Below are positions 57,271-64,000 of a DNA stretch of 64,000 bases, one piece after another. The first letter of the stretch is position 1, and each line of letters starts with the position of its first letter. Origin of the DNA: Caprimulgus europaeus (taxonomy: Eukaryota; Chordata; Aves; Caprimulgiformes; Caprimulgidae); contig OU015532.1 in the NCBI GenBank assembly GCA_907165065.1, forward strand, positions 32,969,339-33,033,338, read 5' to 3'. The position numbers and the translations under genes are program-made. Under the pieces are notes generated by a model. The model was not told where the DNA came from. It saw only the letters and a list, made by a program, of their open reading frames with translations, and ran no database searches.

Positions 57271-59869
57271 TAAAGGTACCGTTTAGACAACAGTAACTGA
57301 AAAGCCTGGAGTTCACACTATGAACACAAATCGTATCTGACTCACATGGTTCTAATACACCACAACCTGCAATATAATTCACATTTTTCTTGAACTGTTA
57401 CAAATTTGTAGTCTGAAATTTGTAGTTCTATAAATGAGTTGATCACACATAGTTGAGTTTGATACAGGCTTTCTTTTTAGAAAATGTCTCAGTTATCAGT
57501 AGACAAATTATGAAGGATATACTCCGAAATGAAAAATAAAAAATAAGTTATTATTATTTTTGACTAAAAAAACCCAAACCTGTCACTTGTAAGAATCCAC
57601 GTATAACTTAGTAAAACGCTTGCACATAGTACTCAAAAGTCCAGAACTTCCCTTTAAATAAAATAATATTTATTCCGAGTTAGGTCAAACAATTTTCAGA
57701 GATTTAGAACTCATTTTTCAAATGCTGTTACTCCAGTTTGCTAATCCTTATTTTGTGATGGAGCTTTGTATGTTTAAACATGTATTTCACCACCTAAGCT
57801 ACAAGACTTAGGTGATCAAAGCTTTTTGCATTGTTCTTTGCTATTAAAGTTTATTTTACCAAAGTGTGATTTAAATATTTCTCTTTGAATTTATATTTTT
57901 GTAGGCTGAAAATTCAGGACATTTTTTATCAAAAACTGAAATACAGTACCACAATTTAATGGATGCTAAACTAGGTTGTCTAACTTTTTTTACCTGCAGT
58001 TTAGCAAAATTATGATGGACTGTCCCACAAAGTCATATTTGACACTGAGCACTGTGTCATAACACTCTCAATACACCTTAAGCTTTTGTGCATTTCCTAA
58101 TTGGAAGTCACACCGGAGAGAAGCATCATTTCATGCAGTATACAGACCCCAAGCAGCACAGAAACTGGCAGTGCTTTAAAAAAGGTACTAACTCGACAAC
58201 GTATCTAAAGAAGCCACAATATTAATTTTTATGAATAGTAAATCAACTTCAAAAAACTACATCTGAATACCCCCCATTCCTACTCTGTGCTGCCCAACTG
58301 TAAACACCTCTGCAATCCTCTCAAAAACCCAATAATTCAAATTGAGCCTTTAGACTATGCTGGATTTACAGCAGGCAATCTCATATAATACATTCCTGAA
58401 GGTCTGTAGTACCTTGAAGTTTAACAAAATGCTATATGCACAGACCTGAGAGGGACAATCAGGTCAGAAAGCTTAAGAGAATGAAGATAAAAGTTTCAGC
58501 TTGAAAAACATTTACTAAAAACTGTTCTATCCTATCACAGAAAATGGTAATATTTGAGTACATATTTTTGGCAATGTGCTGGTTATATTTAAATCTTGAT
58601 CAATGCCAAATCAATTTTATTCTCCTCTATGACTGATGGAAATAAAAACCACTCACTTCTGATTTACAGGAGATAAAGATTCAAAAATGGAATTTTTCAC
58701 AAAAAAAACACCCCAAAAGCTGTCACTCACATTCCAAGGGAGTATGAGGAAAAAGAAAAAAAAAAACACAATAAAAAAAATAAACTTAGCTTTTAAAGTC
58801 AGCAACTGTAGTTATAAACATCTACAAAATGTTCCAATGAAGTGAGTGAAAAAGGCTGGTCATCTAATACATCCACGTAGGCATGACAACTAGTGCAAAG
58901 TCTTCTCCAGGACTCTTATTTTAGTCTACTTGGCATCTCCAATACACAGACAGGAAATGAAGAAAATGCAAGTAAAATATTCTTTACTTACTATGCATAT
59001 TTCAGCCAATGTCCTGTACTGGCACACAGGGTACATATTGTTCCTTTATGGAAATTACAGTAGCCAGTTCAGAGACTTAATTGCCATAGAGGATAAACTG
59101 TTCTCTACATCCTAAAGGGTGTTTTTTCCTCAGCAGAAAAAAAAGCAGCCTCCCTACTTGAAAATGAGCAAGCTAACAAGACTATTAATCTTTCATGCAT
59201 CTCTTCCTTGGGACAGTGGAATTCTAGTCTTCATGATTATTAATCTGTCACCTCTTACAAAGCCTACCATTTCCTCTCAAGCTTTTGAAAAAAAATCACA
59301 AGTTCTCACACAACCACATTAACAAAATCTGCCAACTGTGAAAAATTGCAGAACACACAGCTTTATGAACATACCTTATCGAAAAGACGGGAGTAAAACC
59401 TCTAAACTAATTATCATTTACTAATTTCTTATTCGTATCACTTCAAATAAAGATACCAAACAAATCAAATGAAAAAAAAGAACTAAGCTTAGTCTATTCC
59501 ACAACAGCTGGGGTTGGGATGAGGAATGAGAGACTTAATCAAATCAATATTTATCAAGAAAAGTAAAGGTATATTCAGAAAAGGTGGAAAAGATTAGCAT
59601 CTAAAAGCGTGAAGTGATGCCAATGGCTCAGTGTGGACACGGCCCACTGAGCACTGGATACCGCATTTTTAGAAAATGCGTATTATGTCCACCACAGTTG
59701 ACTGTGTTTTTTAATTAATTATATATGTATAGATAAGGGAGGATAATGGTTGTAATTCATCTGGATTCTTAAAATATCTGATACAGCATATTTGGAAATT
59801 ATTTTTAACTCCCGTAATTATAAATGCTGTTAACTAGCTGATAGTCTGTAAGTAGAGAGTAATGAAAAT

Positions 59870-60125
59870 GCCAGTGTGCTGAAGTGGGGTGCCGTAGGGA
59901 TTGGTATTAGGCTTGATTTTGTTTAACATCTTCATTAAGTCAATGGAAGAAGGGATTAACAGCATGGTAATGAAACCCACAGAGGATACTAAATTAGAAT
60001 GTACACCAGTAGAAATAATAAAAAAGGACACAGATAGGTTTGAAATAAAGGAAGCAAATAAGAAAATGAGACTTAACTTGGAAGAAATGAAAACTCATGC
60101 CAGAACATATGGCAAAAATATTTTG
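59870..60125 (+). mobile_element. Ancient CR1 RT fragment, plus strand
   Basis: 'ggtgccgtagggattggtattaggcttgattttgtttaacatcttcatta' followed by 'gaggatactaaatta' and 'gacacagatagg' follows the order of the CR1 RT palm region (GSVLGP..FNIFI..., ADDTKL). The plus frame at 59901-60152 is a decayed fossil, not a gene. Confidence 0.7.
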
Positions 60126-63100
60126 AAATTCATAACAAGGGAGAAAACTTGACTGCAGAAGTGCTGAACAGTTTATATTAAATCATAACTGCTCTTTACT
60201 AGAAGCAAGTTCAGCATAGGACAAAAGAAGATGCAGTCCCTCTTCTCATGAAACAGGTCTGATTCAACAGATCTACCAAATTCTTGTTCCAAGATAAGTA
60301 ACACCTACCTTTAACTAACGAATGAGTGAAATTTTCTAAAACGTCAGAAACTGGTACCATACCCTTCAGGAAATGTAGGATTTCCATATTTCAAAATGAA
60401 TGTTGCAAAAGATCAGGTGATATCAAAGTTTCAGATGATTATTCAGAGCTAATGAAATACTTTTTTCCAGAGGTTTTTTTACATTTCATCACTAACACTA
60501 ATTTTCAGTTTACAGGCTAGCATAGCTGCATTCAAAGTATGAAAATCTTTTTAATCTGCCACACTAAAGATATAAAAATTAAAAAAATACTTTTTTCCCC
60601 CCTCTGTTAAATGGAAAAGTTCTAAACCTTACATGAGGTTACATAAGCAGACATTTGGAGTTCCCATACAGTTCATTTGTGGTTTTGCTATTTATTTCTA
60701 TTATCCTAAATTGATTCTGATAAGGCTGGTTTTATAATATATTGGTGTTCTTTCTTTGTCAGTTCTGTACTAAAAAAAAAAAAAAAAGATATAGCTAGCA
60801 TGTGCACATGATGTTCTTTCCTCCTTGATTTCTACAGAAGAGCATATATAATAAGAGAGGGAGGTTATAAGGTCATTGTATCCACACACACAATAGCTAA
60901 AAGAAGATAAAGAAAAAAGATAAAGTGATGTGATATCCATACATACCTGTATGTGTTTATATTACAGACTTTATCTCTGCTTTTATCCTTAAACATACAA
61001 ACTACTTAGAAAGTAACTGAAGTTTCTACTGAGAATGTCCACTGCCAGTAAACTAAATCATCAGTCAAACTACCCTGCAGTGATAAAGCAGCCCAAGAAG
61101 GCACAGCAGAAATGTCTAGGTTGAAGTTTCTACTAACAATAAGGGCGCTACTGCTTAAGGCTGCACCACTGTCCGGGAATGCAGCATCCAGGGAGAATCA
61201 AGATTGCAGCCATAAAATCCTACAAAGAGTCAGCTGGGTTTTTTTCTGTTCTTACCTGTCTTTAAAATCCTTACTCATGCCAACTGTCAAATAGGTTAGT
61301 GTGATTATAAACAGAAGAGGGACAGCTAGGCCGAGAAAATACTCTATTGAAAGGTGAAAGCTGTTCATCACATGGCAGTAATTCACAGTGTATGAAACAC
61401 ATTAACACCGTGACATTCTATTCTTACAGAAAAGATTTCATTCCCAGCCATCACTTGGCTTAACATTCTTACTGAAAATATGCTTTTCATGAATGTCACT
61501 GGCTACTTTAAGATACTGGTTTGTGACAACTGGGAGACAGGAAAGAAGCAGTTCCATAAAACCAAGAATCAGCAGTTAATTGTAATAACAATATTACCAA
61601 ACTAAAAGGGATAGTTCTCATTCCATCTGTACAGCGTGGTTTTGTACTTTACCTGTCCTCTGTGTATACCCAGTCTCACATGGATTTTACTTCTGTCTAT
61701 GACTACCAAAATAATCATCACTGATAAAAAACACTTGAATGTCTGTGAAAGATTATTTAATGCAGAAGTCCAATTTATAATAGACATACCCATCATTTCC
61801 CAGTGGAAATGAAAGACTTACTCATGCAACTAAATGTACATGTACAGTGTAAATAATATTCATAATAGCAATGCAGATAGAATATAACATACACAATACA
61901 GAGGATTTATCACAATCTTTTACCTAGTTATTCATATTGCAGTGATAATACTTTCTTACATAACAGAATACCTTTCCCTAGGGACCCAACTTCAAATGCA
62001 AAAATGTTAAATCAAGTTCTGATTATACTTATAGAAACTGAAACTTGCAACAAAGATCCAGAAATATACTTAATATTCTTGCCCAAACTAATGTCATATT
62101 ATATTTTCTGCATTATCAGTTAAACCAAACTTGCCAAAAAGATGAGTTTGGGTATTAAGAACCCCATGCCATCAGCTGCAAAATCCTGTGAAATCCAGCA
62201 ATACAGAAGAGTCTGTAGTTAAAATTCTGTGTTCTGAGCAGTAAGACATAACCCAGCCTATAAAGTTAAAGAATTTGTAATTTGACAGTGACAATGTATT
62301 ATGCATTTTCATAAAATCTGCAATACAAGGTTGATGCAGTGCAATCCAAGAAAAAAAAAAAAAAACATTAGGAAAATAACACCCTTGTTACATGCATGCA
62401 ATTGCCTAACCTAAAATCTAAAGATTCCTAAGGTAGAACAAAATAAAATCAATGGAAATTAGAGAAAGACAGCAACAGTCTCAGAAATACACGAAATACA
62501 CTCACTCAAACATATTTTTCACAACTTTTATTTGTAGTACCCTTAAACACCGACCTTTTATCAGAATTGCAGTGTGGACAATATCGCTATATAAAATATG
62601 ACTAAATTCCTAAATGTGCAATCAGGTAGATTTTACTATGAACCTTTCAGAGGACAGATTTTCTCTTAGATTGGCAGCACTTCATGACAAGATGCTACCT
62701 ATTGACTAAGTGGTAACTTGCAGCACTTAAAGATTAAGTTTCTTTAACAAATTATTTAAACTCTTTGTTAGAATTGGACTGTAATATAATTATATTCTGT
62801 GCTGTAATACATACTCACCTGGGTATGGAGTTAGAATCTTGCATTATACATTTTCCCTAATTTTTTCAGTGGTTTTTTGTTGGTTTGTTGTTTTTTTTTT
62901 TTTTTGAATATTCACCTTATTATCATACTTTAATGGAATTTTCTAGATGGTTCATAATGATAAAAATTTGGAACTGGAAACTGTAGTACATTGACAGTAT
63001 ACTATTAACTGTTAGATTGCTAATAAAATACTTATCTTGTGTTCTGTCAATCAAGCTACAATTATGCTTCTTTCCATCCTACATCACAAGGTGAGGTCAA

Positions 63101-64000
63101 GAACCAGTGCTTGCAAACTTACCACGTGCTTAGCCCTTTCTGCTTGCAGTATTAATAGAAGTATGGTTTTTGGCTAGTAAAAACTAATTTAAGAGTCAAG
63201 CCCTCATATGAAAATGGGTATAAAGCAAAATGCTGAAACTAAAAGAGGGCAAGTAAGAGTGATAAAGGAGTAGTACAGCAATTAGGTTAATCAGCTGCGA
63301 TATTGCCAAGATCCAGATTCAAATCCCTCCTTTAGTATCTTTATTTTGCCCCGTAATGACAGTGTTCTTGCAGCAACAGGCACTCCAGGAAGCACATTTC
63401 TCAGTGGAACTGAACACATGTGGAGCACATCTGCAACTGTTCTGATTTGTTTAAATAAAGTCATGTTCTTGGACCAAGACTCTGTTCTGTTTCTTGACGA
63501 GTGTTTTAATCAGTATGCTAGGAGTTAATATACCATGGAAAGATCCCTCTCTATGACAAAAAATATTAGTAAGAATCTGAAAAAGCTTTCCAATGAACAT
63601 TAAATCAAAATTGATACATTCCCAATTATGACTTCTACCTTGGTAATCCAACATTATCCAAAAAGAAATGATCTACTGATATTCCAAGTATTCCAAACTG
63701 CTATGAGATGGTCATTCTTACCTTCTAGCTTTTTGAAATAGTAAGCATTTAGCAATATGAAAGATATTTAACATAGAATAAGCCTTACATCACAGAATAT
63801 TTAGACCAAGATGATCCTGTATGAACACAATTTCTGTGAAATATTTAGGCTACTTCAAAAGAAATGAGATGATAAAATGGAAATCATGTAGGGAGGGTAG
63901 ATTTAATTAAATTTTTGGAAAAGAAATAAAAATACCTACAGAAGCCTAATATGAACATGAGATGTGATCAGGAAGTTCTCTTTGAAGTATAATGGTTAAA
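60126..64000. other. Non-coding, no gene recognised
   Basis: AT-rich unique sequence with A or T runs near 60773, 62350 and 62891. Frames of about 60 codons only. Confidence 0.6.

Larger units (their letters stand above)
53147..59869. other. DPH6: Upstream intron of the DPH6-like gene, no exon recognised
   Basis: Unique AT-rich sequence with the G13 tract and the candidate conserved element. The exon preceding 52904-53146 was not found here; it may lie beyond the window. Confidence 0.55.

Noticed and set aside
1..64000. CRISPR arrays, rRNA, tRNA genes or bacterial-type operons
   Set aside because: No regularly spaced repeats or RNA gene signatures were seen; the sequence is vertebrate nuclear DNA.

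Overview
The window is avian nuclear DNA. It is AT-rich, gene-poor intronic sequence carrying CR1 LINE copies of very different ages, four solo LTRs of bird ERVL-like type, and one young class II (betaretrovirus-like) endogenous retrovirus. The CR1 reverse-transcriptase relics and the 3' CR1 termini of the 'catagaatggtttgggttggaa' type are diagnostic of birds and other reptiles; the solo LTR families point to a bird. The species cannot be named from this sequence.

Host gene: two exons on the minus strand (52904-53146, then 24423-24828) have clean GT/AG splice sites. Together they encode part of the C-terminal RidA/YjgF-like region of a long-form diphthine--ammonia ligase (DPH6). The intron between them is about 28 kb. 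Everything below 24422 and above 53146 looks like further non-coding flank or intron of the same gene; no other exon could be defended.

Layout: 1-12632, introns or flank with a MIR-like remnant and an AT microsatellite. 12638-13054, plus-strand solo LTR (TSD CCATC). 13595-24310, several CR1 fragments. 24423-24828, host exon. 25790-26319, solo LTR (TSD TACAT). 29370-29895, an ancient plus-strand CR1. 36584-37109, solo LTR (TSD TCCAC). 38056-42371, the retrovirus. 42920-43780, a CR1 with an internal 128-bp tandem duplication, interrupted by a solo LTR at 43781-44253 (TSD CTATT). 52904-53146, host exon. 56830-57270, a possible conserved non-coding element.

Retrovirus (plus strand, antisense to the host gene): two 352-bp LTRs that are identical by eye, flanked by a perfect 6-bp duplication GCACTG. 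It has a tRNA-Lys3-type primer site, an intact 748-codon gag, a correctly phased GGGAAAC frameshift site, and the start of a dUTPase (pro) frame. A large deletion then fuses the dUTPase to the second half of integrase. After integrase come an A29 tract, two scraps of env TM and a polypurine tract. Protease, RT, RNase H and most of env are missing. The element is therefore young but non-autonomous: it has an open gag and the cis signals visible here, but would need enzymes supplied in trans. Gag contains an unusual ~220-residue GC-rich Pro/Ala/Arg segment between matrix and capsid.
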